42,216 nucleotides of DNA from Verrucomicrobiota bacterium. Its GTDB lineage: Bacteria; Verrucomicrobiota; Verrucomicrobiia; Chthoniobacterales; Chthoniobacteraceae. The notes beneath the pieces are model-generated. The model ran no database searches and had not been told where the DNA came from. It worked only from the letters and a program-made list of their open reading frames with translations. Location of the stretch: positions 1-42,216 of the forward strand of contig VFJQ01000071.1 of the NCBI GenBank assembly GCA_009885995.1. Direction: 5' to 3'. Shown piece after piece: positions 17,906-25,983 of this stretch. The translations under genes and the position numbers were made by a program. Each line of letters begins with the position of its first letter. The stretch's first letter is position 1.

Positions 17906-19534
17906 TCACTTTGCCGCCTTGAGTTTCGCGATGAGGTAATCCTGCACCGTCGCGTGCTTCACGTCGGGCGCGCCGGGATACACGAGTGCGCATTCGACGC
18001 CGGTGGCTTTGCAATGCTCCTGCAACTTCACGCCGAAATTCGACGTGTGCGTCGGATCCTTCTGGTCCTGTCCGAGCGCGGGCGGAGCGGAGTAGAAGAG
18101 GTAGGTCGGCGGATCGTCGGAGCTGACGAGCGCGTAGGGCGAATACTCCGCGATCCATGGCTGGATCGTGTCGCGCTTCGCGAGGAACTCTGCGAACTGC
18201 GTGAGCTTCTTCGTGGGATCGCCGGCGAAGCCGAACGCGTGGCCGCCATAGCTGCTATTCGGCGTCCATTCCTTCATCTGCTGCGGATCGAGCGTGGTCT
18301 GTGCGCCCGACACGGCGGTGCACCACAGCCGTGTGGATTCACGTGCGACGGGATCGCTGCTCTTCGCGTCGGCGAGGTCAGGATGAAACGCGAGCCATAG
18401 CGACGAGCACGCCCCCGCCGAGCCGCCGCTCGCGCCGATCCGCGCCTTATCGATGTTCCACTCGGCGGCTTTGCTGCGCACGAGTTGAAGCGCACGCGCT
18501 GCGTCATGCAGCGGGCCTTTGACGGGCGGCACGACTTTGTCCGCCGTGGCCTCGGGGATGAAACGATACTCGACGGACACGACGGAGATGCCGGCCTTGA
18601 GCATCTCTGGCAGCATCGCGGTGAGGCCGCTCAATCGCCCGCCGCCCATCCAGCCACCACCATGGATGAAGAAAAGCACCGGCGTCGGCTTCTCGGACTC
18701 GGCTTTCCAGAAATGGAGGACCTGCTTCGGGTGCGGGCCATAGGCGACGTCGTATTCCGTCGGGTTCGGCACGAGCGGGGTGCTCGCGAGCGTCCGCTTC
18801 GCCTCGTCGTCGCCGATCTCGCGCACGAAGATATTCCGCCACCGGATCTCGCCGCCATGCGTCTGGAGCATGATCGGTCCCTTCGCGGGCAGCGGCTTCG
18901 TCTTGTCCCAATAGTTTTCCATCTCCGCGCCCTCAACCACGACGCGGTTATTGAGCGTCACCCACGTGCGCGCGCCGATCTGCCGGATGCGAACGGTGTT
19001 CCACTGGCCGAACGGCTTGTCCGCCACCATGAGCGGATCGCGACCGAGCGTCTTCGGCGTGTTGTTGAAAAGGCCGCCGGAACCTTTGTTCGGGTTGCGA
19101 TCGGGCTTCTCGGGCACGCTCGGTTGATTGATATCCCAGATCTGCACCTGCGGTGCGCCGCGCAGATAGATGCCGCTATCGGCGTGTGGCACCGTCTTGT
19201 ATTCGATGAGTAGTTCGATGTCGCCGAGCTCCTCGTCCGTCGTGGCGTAGGGTCCGGTGCCGACGTTCACCAGTTCGCCATTCTCGACGTGCCAGTGCTG
19301 CGCAAATTCCCCGCGCATCTTCTCCAGCATGGCGTCACGTTTCTCGCCTTCGAGCTTCGCGACGGAGTGCGGGTTGAGCCCGTGCCAGCCGGTGAGATCC
19401 TTGCCGTTGAAGATCGCGCGGAAGCCTTTCGGCGGCACGGGATCGGCGGCGTGAAGCGTCGCGAGCGACGCGATCAGAAGTGCGGTGAGCGTGTGGGTGT
19501 GTTTCATGGTGTGATTGATCGCGGTTCGTCTCAT
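17906..19534 (-). CDS. DUF1080 (3-keto-disaccharide hydrolase) domain fused to an alpha/beta-hydrolase
   Basis: The ATG at 19534 overlaps the upstream stop as ATGA and gives 542 residues; Met 19507 (MKHTHTLTALLIASLATLHA, a cleaner signal peptide) is an alternative. Numbering from 19507: the DUF1080 concanavalin-like domain spans about 27-231 (GFRAIFNGKDLTGWHG, SGIYLRGAPQVQIWD, GGLFNN, PIMLQTHGGEIRWRNIFVRE). An esterase domain spans about 250-533, with oxyanion motif HGGGW (282-286), elbow GGSAG (Ser363), and a late His in DVKHATVQDY. DUF1080 enzymes cleave 3-keto-glycosides made by Gfo/Idh-type oxidases; the esterase may remove acyl groups from the same substrate. Both parts are complete. The fusion makes functional sense with the Gfo/Idh/MocA gene at the head of the operon. 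Confidence 0.82.
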   Translation of the reverse strand: MRRTAINHTMKHTHTLTALLIASLATLHAADPVPPKGFRAIFNGKDLTGWHGLNPHSVAKLEGEKRDAMLEKMRGEFAQHWHVENGELVNVGTGPYATTDEELGDIELLIEYKTVPHADSGIYLRGAPQVQIWDINQPSVPEKPDRNPNKGSGGLFNNTPKTLGRDPLMVADKPFGQWNTVRIRQIGARTWVTLNNRVVVEGAEMENYWDKTKPLPAKGPIMLQTHGGEIRWRNIFVREIGDDEAKRTLASTPLVPNPTEYDVAYGPHPKQVLHFWKAESEKPTPVLFFIHGGGWMGGGRLSGLTAMLPEMLKAGISVVSVEYRFIPEATADKVVPPVKGPLHDAARALQLVRSKAAEWNIDKARIGASGGSAGACSSLWLAFHPDLADAKSSDPVARESTRLWCTAVSGAQTTLDPQQMKEWTPNSSYGGHAFGFAGDPTKKLTQFAEFLAKRDTIQPWIAEYSPYALVSSDDPPTYLFYSAPPALGQDQKDPTHTSNFGVKLQEHCKATGVECALVYPGAPDVKHATVQDYLIAKLKAAK

Positions 19535-20979
19535 TTCGCGCTCGCGAGTTCCGCGAGCATCTCCAGGAGGTGGGTGGTGATGATGACCGACGCGTCCTCC
19601 TGCACGTTGTTGGTGCCGAGCCAGGTCTCGTAGCCGCCGAGTTGGTGATGCTCGGGCGTGGGCAGGTAACCGTGGCGCGCGTTTGCGAGGCCGATGACCA
19701 TGGTGCGCGGAAATGGACTGCGCTTTTTCAAATCGAGCCCGATCTCGACGAACGCCTCGAACGGAATGCCGCACACGGCGAGGTCGCCGATGCGGATGGC
19801 CTGGAGGATCACGGTGATCGTCTCTTCCTTGCGCTCAGCAGCCGCGATGGCGCCGCGCGCGTAGTTCTCTGCAAGGCGGGGCAGCTTTTCCTTCGCCGCA
19901 GGATCCTTGATCGCGAGCACCTCTCTCGCTTCGACGACCTGCTCGGCCGAGGGCTTGCGATACTTCAACGCGATCTCGCGCTGGATCATGCCGAGCACCG
20001 GGGCGGTATCGTGCTTCTCGATCTTCCGGTGTGCGAGCCACGCGGTGTCGGCGGCCTTTTGCGCGACGATGCGAATCTGCTCGAACGGCTCGCGTGGTGG
20101 ACGAGTGACGAGGAAAGGGATGTTGTTGATGTCGCCGGACGTGCCGTTCGACATCATGGCGACGAAGTCTTCATCGCCGCGCACACGCGAGGGCATGAGC
20201 CGCGCGAACTCACCGAAGTAGTCCGCGGACATCTGGCCCGCGGGCGAGGCGCCGACGTAGTGCAGCGAATAGTTGGCGAAGAGCGCGAGCGGCTTGCGCT
20301 TCGCATCCTGCACCGAGATGACGGTGATATCCGGATCGGTCGGGCCGGCCGGGCGATCGAGCGTGGCGGGATCGGTGCCGGGATTCATCTTCACCTGGTC
20401 GAGCTTCCCATACGGATTGAGCGGCATCCTGCCCGGCTTGAGGAACCAGCGGCGGTTGAAGACTTCGTCGGGCAACGGATGCGCCGCGGCGCCGACCGCT
20501 GCGGGGCGCAGTTTCCCATGTGCGCGGATGATAGACTCCGCGATGCCTTCGGCGAGCAGCTTGCGATACGCGAAGCCGTTGGCATCGCTCTCGCGGGAAT
20601 TGGACGACGGCCCGCTGTGCGTGTGCGTGGCCGAGATGAGCATCCTGTCCACGGGGATGCCGGTGCGCGCGGACGCGATCGCCTTCGCGTCGGCGGTCGT
20701 TTCGCTGGCGAGCCCGAGGTTATCCACGACCACCATCGCGAACGCGGTCTTGCCATCGTCGAGCACCAGCGCGCGGGAATGCAGCGGGTCATGCGCTCCT
20801 GTGGCCGGATTGGCGCTGAAGCCGCCCGGCATGTTGAGCGGGAACTGCTGCGGCGTGACGTCCACCGCAGCGGCGCCGGCCCGGAGCGTCGCGGCGGGCT
20901 TCGGTGCGTCAGCAGCGCGCAGCACAGCCCGTGGAGCCGAGAGCAGAATGAGGAGCGGGAGGAGGATGCTGCGGTTCAT
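19531..20979 (-). CDS. Secreted neutral/alkaline ceramidase-like hydrolase
   Basis: 482 residues with signal peptide (MNRSILLPLLILLSAPRAVL). The domain matches the N-terminal part of the giant fusion gene: LRAGAAAVDVTPQQFPL, MLISATHTHSGPSS, LFANYSLHYVG, MMSNGTSGDINN, GIPFEAFVEIG, LANARHGYLPT and LGGYETW. The His-rich ATHTH and LHY elements fit the zinc-binding site of neutral ceramidases, which split N-acyl amide bonds; real substrates in Verrucomicrobia may be sugar-derived and are not known. The stop TGA overlaps the next gene's ATG (ATGA, 19531-19534). It is a stand-alone paralogue of the domain at 13.3-14.7 kb. 77 bp separate it from the SGNH hydrolase. Confidence 0.82.
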   Translation of the reverse strand: MNRSILLPLLILLSAPRAVLRAADAPKPAATLRAGAAAVDVTPQQFPLNMPGGFSANPATGAHDPLHSRALVLDDGKTAFAMVVVDNLGLASETTADAKAIASARTGIPVDRMLISATHTHSGPSSNSRESDANGFAYRKLLAEGIAESIIRAHGKLRPAAVGAAAHPLPDEVFNRRWFLKPGRMPLNPYGKLDQVKMNPGTDPATLDRPAGPTDPDITVISVQDAKRKPLALFANYSLHYVGASPAGQMSADYFGEFARLMPSRVRGDEDFVAMMSNGTSGDINNIPFLVTRPPREPFEQIRIVAQKAADTAWLAHRKIEKHDTAPVLGMIQREIALKYRKPSAEQVVEAREVLAIKDPAAKEKLPRLAENYARGAIAAAERKEETITVILQAIRIGDLAVCGIPFEAFVEIGLDLKKRSPFPRTMVIGLANARHGYLPTPEHHQLGGYETWLGTNNVQEDASVIITTHLLEMLAELASAK

Positions 20980-21056
20980 AATGATTGGATCAGTTCACAG
21001 ATTATTCCGTATCTCGATCGCCTTCTTCTCGCTGAGCGCTGCGAGAGCGGGCCGTT

Positions 21057-21731
21057 TCATTTCAGCAGTGCTTCGATCGATGCAGCCACTTGCTTCGCGA
21101 GAAAGTCGGACCCGGCGGCGTTGTAGTGAACGTCGCGCGGGTTCTGATATTCCGCGAGGTGTGGGGTGACGGCGGCGTTGAGGTCGTCGGTCGCGACGCC
21201 CGACTCCGCCATCACGCGGGCAGCGATGGCGTTGTATGCGGCCACCTGGCCGAAGCGGCGCGGCGGGTTGAGCTCGCCATCGGGGATCGGCGTGGTCGTG
21301 GCCCAGGCGACCTTTGCGCCGGTCGCCTTCATCTTCGCCACGAGCGCGCGCAGGTTCTTCTCGTAGTCCTCGGGGCCGACTTGCCGCTGGCCGTCGGGCA
21401 TGAATTTCAGGTCGTGGATGCCCCAGTTGAAATGGATCACGTCCCACTTCCCCGCGCCGAGCCACGCATCGATCTTCGCGATGCCGTTCTTCGTCGGGCC
21501 GCCGTTCTGAGGGATGCGATGCACGTTCGCTTTCCCATCGAGCAGCGCGCGCACGGGCAGCGTGTAACCCATCGAGATGGAATCGCCGATGATCAGCACG
21601 CGGGGCAAGCCGGGCTTGTCGGTGATAGGCGCGAGCGTGGGATTCGGTGTGGGCTTGGCCGTGGCCGGTGGCTTCGGGTCGGCGGAGAGCGCGGTGCCGC
21701 CGATCAATGCGAGGGTGCCGGTGAGCACCAT
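21057..21731 (-). CDS. Secreted SGNH/GDSL hydrolase
   Basis: 224 residues from ATG 21731, with a short signal-like N-terminus (MVLTGTLALIGGTALSA). SGNH blocks are present: block I IIGDSISMGY (Ser nucleophile), block III in HFNWGIHDLK (Asn), and block V DVHYNAAG (Asp and His). The family includes carbohydrate acetyl-esterases and lipases. The segment just upstream of the start is an interspersed inverted repeat, so the original start or 5' leader may have been altered by its insertion; an in-frame reading through the repeat looks spurious. It belongs to the minus-strand row headed by the Gfo/Idh/MocA gene and would supply deacylation. Confidence 0.75.
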   Translation of the reverse strand: MVLTGTLALIGGTALSADPKPPATAKPTPNPTLAPITDKPGLPRVLIIGDSISMGYTLPVRALLDGKANVHRIPQNGGPTKNGIAKIDAWLGAGKWDVIHFNWGIHDLKFMPDGQRQVGPEDYEKNLRALVAKMKATGAKVAWATTTPIPDGELNPPRRFGQVAAYNAIAARVMAESGVATDDLNAAVTPHLAEYQNPRDVHYNAAGSDFLAKQVAASIEALLK

Positions 21732-21738
21732 CGATTTG

Positions 21739-21873
21739 AACCACAAAGACACCAAGACACGAAGGAGGGGAAAGGCGGGCGGGTGCGCAGGTTCATGTTG
21801 GCCGTTCAGGCGACGAGGATCGGCAGAGCGGATCATATTTTCTCCATCTTCGTGTCTTGGTGCCTTGGTGGTT
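21739..21873. repeat. Interspersed inverted-repeat element (REP/MITE-like), 135 bp
   Basis: The left arm 21739-21764 (aaccacaaagacaccaagac...) and right arm 21848-21873 are reverse complements at 24 of 26 positions, and the similarity continues weakly inward (GAAGGAGGGG against GAAGATGGAG). An 83-nt centre separates them. It sits exactly between two minus-strand genes: the right arm supplies the TAA stop of the Gfo/Idh/MocA gene (21872-21874) and the left arm ends 8 bp before the SGNH start. Sequences of the 'ACCAAGACACGAAG' kind are familiar as interspersed repeats in Verrucomicrobia, Planctomycetes and related bins, giving spurious 'TKAPRHEDGE' peptides. Transcribed, it would fold into a long hairpin inside the operon mRNA. 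Confidence 0.7.
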
Positions 21874-23146
21874 AAATCAGCGGCGTGCGACCGGCGACGG
21901 GCACTTCGCCGACGGGCAGTTTCATGTCCCAACTCAAGTTCTTCGGCATCGTGTCGAGCTTCGAGGCGAGCGCCTTCTCCCACGTCACTTCCTTGCCGGT
22001 GTAGGCGGACATGCGGCCCATGATTCCCATGAGCGTGCTCTGTGCCATGCGGTCGCCGTCGTTCGGGATCTTGCCCGCGCGCAGCTCGGCGAAGAGTTCG
22101 TCGTGCTCGACCTGATGCGACGAGAGCTTCGGTCCCTCGTAACGCCACGGGTTCGCGCCGAGGATCTTTGCATTGTAGCCACTGAGGATGCAGCGGCCCT
22201 TGGTGCCGATGATCATGTCGGAGTGATCGTTCGTGCAGCCGTCCTGGTAGCGCGTCTTGAGCACGGCGATTGTGCCGTTTTCCCACTCGTAGGTGACGTC
22301 GAACTGGTCCCACACGTCGCCGAGCTTGATCTGCATCCGCGCGCCGCTGCCGATGCATTTCACCGGCGGCACGTCCTTCATCGCCCATGCGATTTTGTCC
22401 ACGCTGTGCACGGTGATCTCCATGATGTAGTCGCCCGAGAGCCACGAGAAATAGTGCCAGTTGCGGAGCTGCCATTCGAGGTCGCCCATGCCTTCCTTGC
22501 GCACGCCGTCGAAGCGCGTGAGCGGGCTGCCCATGCGCGTCGAGTAGATCGCCACGACATCGCCGATCTGCCCGTCGTGAATGCGCTGCATCGCCTCGCG
22601 ATACGCCGGCTCGAAGCGCATCGAGAACCCCGCGCGGATCGCCAGCTTCTTCTCTTTCGCCAGCTTCACCGACTCCATAACCGAGCGCACGCCGGCCGGG
22701 CACACGCCCATCGGCTTCTCGCAGAAAACGTGTTTGCCCGCCTCGATCGCCGCCTTGAGATGCAGCGGGCGAAAGCCCCCCGGTGCCGCGATGCAGACCA
22801 GATCCACATCGCTCGCGAGCACCTTCTGATACGCGTCGAGCCCCACGAACTTCTTGTCGTCCGCCACGCTCACGCGCCCCGGCTTGTCTTTGAACTGCGC
22901 GCCGATCACTTCCACGCTCTTCTCGATCTGCTCCGGGAAGACATCGCCCATCGCGACGAGCACGCTGTTGCTATCCGCCGTGAGCGCCTGCGCCGCCGCG
23001 CCGGAGCCGCGCCCGCCGCAGCCGATGAGGCCGATCTTGATCTTGTCGGTGGTAACGTCCTTGCCGCGCGCCCCGAGCGGGATCGCAGCGGCGGCGAGGG
23101 CAGTGGTCTGGAGGAAGGAACGGCGGGAGGTGTCGGTGGGGTTCAT
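21872..23146 (-). CDS. Gfo/Idh/MocA family oxidoreductase, Tat-exported
   Basis: 424 residues from Met 23146: MNPTDTSRRSFLQTTALAAA is a classical twin-arginine signal (SRRSFLQ). Then come a Rossmann fold with IGLIGCGGRGSG, the catalytic-site FCEKPMG, a substrate-domain stretch (GDLEWQLRNWHYFSWLSGDYIMEITVHSVDKI) and a complete C-terminal domain. This matches the secreted inositol/glucose-fructose-oxidoreductase-like proteins of the phylum, expected to oxidise or reduce a sugar with bound NAD(P). It heads the row with the SGNH, ceramidase-like and DUF1080-esterase genes; 3-keto-glycoside formation by this enzyme followed by DUF1080 cleavage is a plausible pathway. The stop codon lies inside an inverted repeat. 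It is divergent from the gene at 23240. Confidence 0.87.
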   Translation of the reverse strand: MNPTDTSRRSFLQTTALAAAAIPLGARGKDVTTDKIKIGLIGCGGRGSGAAAQALTADSNSVLVAMGDVFPEQIEKSVEVIGAQFKDKPGRVSVADDKKFVGLDAYQKVLASDVDLVCIAAPGGFRPLHLKAAIEAGKHVFCEKPMGVCPAGVRSVMESVKLAKEKKLAIRAGFSMRFEPAYREAMQRIHDGQIGDVVAIYSTRMGSPLTRFDGVRKEGMGDLEWQLRNWHYFSWLSGDYIMEITVHSVDKIAWAMKDVPPVKCIGSGARMQIKLGDVWDQFDVTYEWENGTIAVLKTRYQDGCTNDHSDMIIGTKGRCILSGYNAKILGANPWRYEGPKLSSHQVEHDELFAELRAGKIPNDGDRMAQSTLMGIMGRMSAYTGKEVTWEKALASKLDTMPKNLSWDMKLPVGEVPVAGRTPLI

Positions 23147-23176
23147 CGGTGCGGAGAGAATCGGCGAGTGTGCCGA

Positions 23177-23198
23177 ACCTTTGGAATCGTCCAAAGGT
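23177..23198. promoter_or_regulatory. Perfect 8-bp dyad in a divergent intergenic region
   Basis: ACCTTTGG (23177-23184), six bases, then CCAAAGGT (23191-23198). The dyad lies midway in the 93-bp gap between the divergent Gfo/Idh/MocA (start 23146) and DmfA2-like (start 23240) genes, where both promoters must be. It could be an operator for a shared regulator or a small hairpin. Symmetry is seen directly; function is inferred. Confidence 0.35.
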
Positions 23199-23239
23199 CG
23201 AGCGCGATCCACCGGTTAGTTGTTCGCCTTCATCATCCC

Positions 23240-24751
23240 ATGACTCCCCGCAAACCCTCACGCATCGGACGTCGCAACTTCATCAAAGCCACCACCGCCA
23301 CCGCGCTCGTCGGCGCACTGCACGGAGCGGCGAAGGAGAAGGCGACGCCGACGCTCATCGCCGACGAGAACCGCAAGCCCGGCGCGCTGGATTGGCAGCT
23401 CACGCGCGTGCGGCTGGATAAGTCGGGCGGCGTGCGCGCTTCGGCGATTGAGGGGTATTGCTCGAAACAGTCGGTGCTCGTGGGCGACACGATCGACCTC
23501 ATGGTGAGCACGAGCGCGCCGGCGAAGTTCACGATCGAGATTTTCCGCACCGGCTACTACGGCGGACGCGGCGCGCGGCTGATGAAGACGCTCGGCCCCT
23601 TCGACGGGAAGAAGCAGCCGGACCCGGTGATGGGCGAGAAGCGGCTGATGGAGTGCAAGTGGGCGCCGACCGCGACGCTCAAGATCCCCGCGGACTGGCC
23701 GAGCGGCGTGTATCTGGGCCGGCTCACGACGCTGCCCGAAGCGGCGGACAAACCCTATTGGCAAAACTATGTCGTCTTCATCGTGCGCGACACGCGTAAG
23801 GCGGACATCCTCCTCCAGTGCAGCGACAACACATGGCAGGCTTACAACAAATGGCCCGAGAGCACTTCGCTCTACACCGACCCGCGCGGCGGGCACGCCC
23901 GCGGTGTGGCGGCGAGCTTCGACCGGCCTTACGGGAAGTATTCGCAGATCTACGAGAACCCGCAGTCGCTCGGCTCGGGCGAGTGGCTGTGCTTCGAGTT
24001 CCCGCTCGCCTATTGGCTCGAGGAGCACGGCTACGACGTGACGTATTGCTCGAATAGCGACTGCCTCGACGCGGCGCAGATCACGCGGGCGAAGACGTTC
24101 ATCAGCGTCGGGCACGACGAGTATTGGGACGTGCGGCAGTATCACGCGGTGAAGGGCGCGATCGATGACGGCGTGAATGTGCTGTGGCTCACGGGCAACG
24201 CGGTCTGCTCGGTCACGCCGTTCAGCGAGAACAAGCGCATCATCGAGCGCACGGGGCATTTCTCCGGCATGTCGGAAGAGGAGGAGGAGATGGCGCGCAA
24301 GGTCTTCACCGAAGACCACCAGCGCACGGGGCCGGACGAGACGCTCATCATCGGGGCTCGCACGGTGGTGCCGTTCAACGGAGGAGGGGACTGGACCTGC
24401 ACGAAGCCGGATCACTGGCTATTTGAAGGCACGGGCATGATGCAGGGGGATAGCATTCCCGGCCTCGTCGGCTGGGAGCACCACGGTGCACCGGCGAAGA
24501 TCCCCGGTCTCGAAGTCATCGCCGAAGGCCTCGTCTGGGCCGGCGGCACGACCCCTTCGCGCTACACCGCCACGATCTTCCCCGGCCCGAAGAAGAACTT
24601 CGTCTTCAACGCCGCGACGATCTTTTGGGTGCAGTGCCTCTCCTCGCCGCCCGGCCACATGATCCCCTGGTCGCACTGGAGCCGCCCGCACGGACCGGAC
24701 GAGCGTGTGCAGCGCATCACGCACAATCTGCTCAAGCGCGCGCTGTCGTAG
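23240..24751 (+). CDS. Exported protein similar to the N,N-dimethylformamidase large subunit C-terminal domain
   Basis: 503 residues. The N-terminus has a Tat signal, GRRNFIKATTATALVGALHG. After an Ig-like strand region (GDTIDLMVSTSAPAKFTIEI, FRTGYYGGRGARLM) comes the domain characteristic of DMFase beta-subunit-like proteins: SDNTWQAYNKW, GEWLCFEFPLAYWLEEHGYD, VTYCSNSDC, FISVGHDEYWD and VLWLTGNAVC. The FRTGYYGG motif and the HDEYW segment are hallmarks. In N,N-dimethylformamidase the large subunit carries the iron site that hydrolyses the amide, but most homologues have unknown substrates. The protein seems complete (C-terminal ITHNLLKRALS). It is transcribed divergently from the Gfo/Idh/MocA gene, 67 bp before another one on the same strand. 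Confidence 0.72.
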   Translation: MTPRKPSRIGRRNFIKATTATALVGALHGAAKEKATPTLIADENRKPGALDWQLTRVRLDKSGGVRASAIEGYCSKQSVLVGDTIDLMVSTSAPAKFTIEIFRTGYYGGRGARLMKTLGPFDGKKQPDPVMGEKRLMECKWAPTATLKIPADWPSGVYLGRLTTLPEAADKPYWQNYVVFIVRDTRKADILLQCSDNTWQAYNKWPESTSLYTDPRGGHARGVAASFDRPYGKYSQIYENPQSLGSGEWLCFEFPLAYWLEEHGYDVTYCSNSDCLDAAQITRAKTFISVGHDEYWDVRQYHAVKGAIDDGVNVLWLTGNAVCSVTPFSENKRIIERTGHFSGMSEEEEEMARKVFTEDHQRTGPDETLIIGARTVVPFNGGGDWTCTKPDHWLFEGTGMMQGDSIPGLVGWEHHGAPAKIPGLEVIAEGLVWAGGTTPSRYTATIFPGPKKNFVFNAATIFWVQCLSSPPGHMIPWSHWSRPHGPDERVQRITHNLLKRALS

Positions 24752-24818
24752 GGCCGGCGAAACGGGCACGTCGGAACTTTTGCCGAAGACAGCGCCGCTC
24801 AGCGGGTAGTGCTCCGCC

Positions 24819-25829
24819 ATGAAATCCCTGCTCCTCCTCCCATTTCTCGCCCTCGCGCTTCGCGCCAACGCTCAGGAGCCGAAGCCGCTCCGGGCCGGCA
24901 TCATCGGGCTCGATACGTCGCACGTGCTCGCCTTCACGAAGACGCTGAACGAGGGGCCGAAGAAACCCGAGGACGCGGCGAAGGTGGCGGGGGTGAAGAT
25001 GGTCGCGGCGTATCCGCAGGGCAGCAAAGACATCGAGGGCAGCACGAAACGCGTGCCGGAATACACCGAGAAGGTGAAGGCGCTCGGCGTCGAGATCGTG
25101 GAGTCGGTCGATGATCTCGTGAAGCGGGTGGACGTGGTCTTCCTCGAATCGAACGACGGGCGCGTGCATTTCGAGCAGCTCAAGCCGGTGCTCGCGGCGG
25201 GCAAGCCGGTCTTCATCGATAAGCCGATCGCGGGTTCGCTGGCAGATACGATCCGCATCCTCGACGCGGCGAAGGCAGCGAAGGTGCCGCTGTTTTGCTC
25301 GTCGTCGCTGCGCTTCGGGAAGGCGACGCAGGCCGTGCGTGGTGGCTCGATCGGCAAGGTGAAGAGCGCGGAGACCTTCAGCCCGATGAGTCTCGAGGCG
25401 ACGCACCCGGACCTCTACTGGTATGGCGTGCATGGGTGTGAGTCGCTCTTCACCGTGATGGGCACGGGCTGCCAGTCGGTGAAGCGCGGCACGACGCCGG
25501 ACGGGAAGGTGGAAGTGGTCGGCACGTGGGAGGGCGGACGGACGGGCATCTTCCGGCAGGAGAACGGCCAGGACCGCAAGGGCTACGGCGGCAAGGCGAT
25601 CGGCGAGAAGGGCGAATCGCCCATCGGCAGCTACGATGGCTACGACGTGCTGCTGTTCGAGATCGTGAAGATGTTCCGCACGGGTGTCGCGCCGGTGAGC
25701 GCCGAGGAGACGCTGGAACTCTACGCTTTCATGGAAGCCGCCGATGAGAGCAAGCGGCGTGGCGGTGCCGAGGTGACGCTGAAGGAAGTCATCGCGAAGG
25801 CGCGGGCCGAAGTGGCGGCGAAGCCATGA
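24819..25829 (+). CDS. Gfo/Idh/MocA family oxidoreductase, secreted, atypical
   Basis: 336 residues with signal peptide MKSLLLLPFLALALRANA. The Rossmann strand is LRAGIIGLDTSHV, where the usual GxGxxG is GLDTSH, so cofactor binding may differ. The EKP motif appears as FIDKPIAGS with Asp replacing Glu but Lys retained. The C-terminal half is complete (GTWEGGRTGIFRQENGQ, GYGGKAIGEKGE, YDGYDVLLFEIVKMFRTG). These departures match a subgroup of the family in Planctomycetes and Verrucomicrobia; activity is uncertain. It is probably co-transcribed with the DmfA2-like gene. It converges with tRNA-Val, the stop being 13 bp from the tRNA 3' end. Confidence 0.8.
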   Translation: MKSLLLLPFLALALRANAQEPKPLRAGIIGLDTSHVLAFTKTLNEGPKKPEDAAKVAGVKMVAAYPQGSKDIEGSTKRVPEYTEKVKALGVEIVESVDDLVKRVDVVFLESNDGRVHFEQLKPVLAAGKPVFIDKPIAGSLADTIRILDAAKAAKVPLFCSSSLRFGKATQAVRGGSIGKVKSAETFSPMSLEATHPDLYWYGVHGCESLFTVMGTGCQSVKRGTTPDGKVEVVGTWEGGRTGIFRQENGQDRKGYGGKAIGEKGESPIGSYDGYDVLLFEIVKMFRTGVAPVSAEETLELYAFMEAADESKRRGGAEVTLKEVIAKARAEVAAKP

Positions 25830-25842
25830 TGGAGGAGCGAGA

Positions 25843-25917
25843 TGGTGCGCGATACAGGGTTCGAACCTGTGACCCCCTCCGTGTCAGGGAGGTGCTCTAC
25901 CGCTGAGCTAACCGCGC
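25843..25917 (-). tRNA. tRNA-Val(GAC)
   Basis: The minus strand folds into a normal cloverleaf of 75 nt. The acceptor GCGCGGT pairs with the 3' strand ATCGCGC (one G-U). The D arm is GCTCAGCGGTAGAGC. The anticodon stem CCTCC/GGAGG holds loop CTGACAC with anticodon GAC (Val), and the T arm CAGGTTCGAACCTG pairs fully. The discriminator is A and the terminal CCA is encoded. Confidence 0.95.
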
Positions 25918-25983
25918 GTCTCGGATCAACGAGGCGCGCACGGTATTGGCGCGGTTTGCGATGACAAGAGGATTTTCCGCGCG

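Noticed and set aside
21732..22703. In-frame minus-strand extension of the SGNH hydrolase through the repeat
   Set aside because: It reads another frame of the Gfo/Idh/MocA gene and the repeat (TTKAPRHEDGE), a known type of spurious peptide.
21857..23239. Open plus-strand frame upstream of the DmfA2-like gene
   Set aside because: It runs antisense through the whole Gfo/Idh/MocA gene; high GC makes such frames open. The RRNFIK signal sets the start at 23240.
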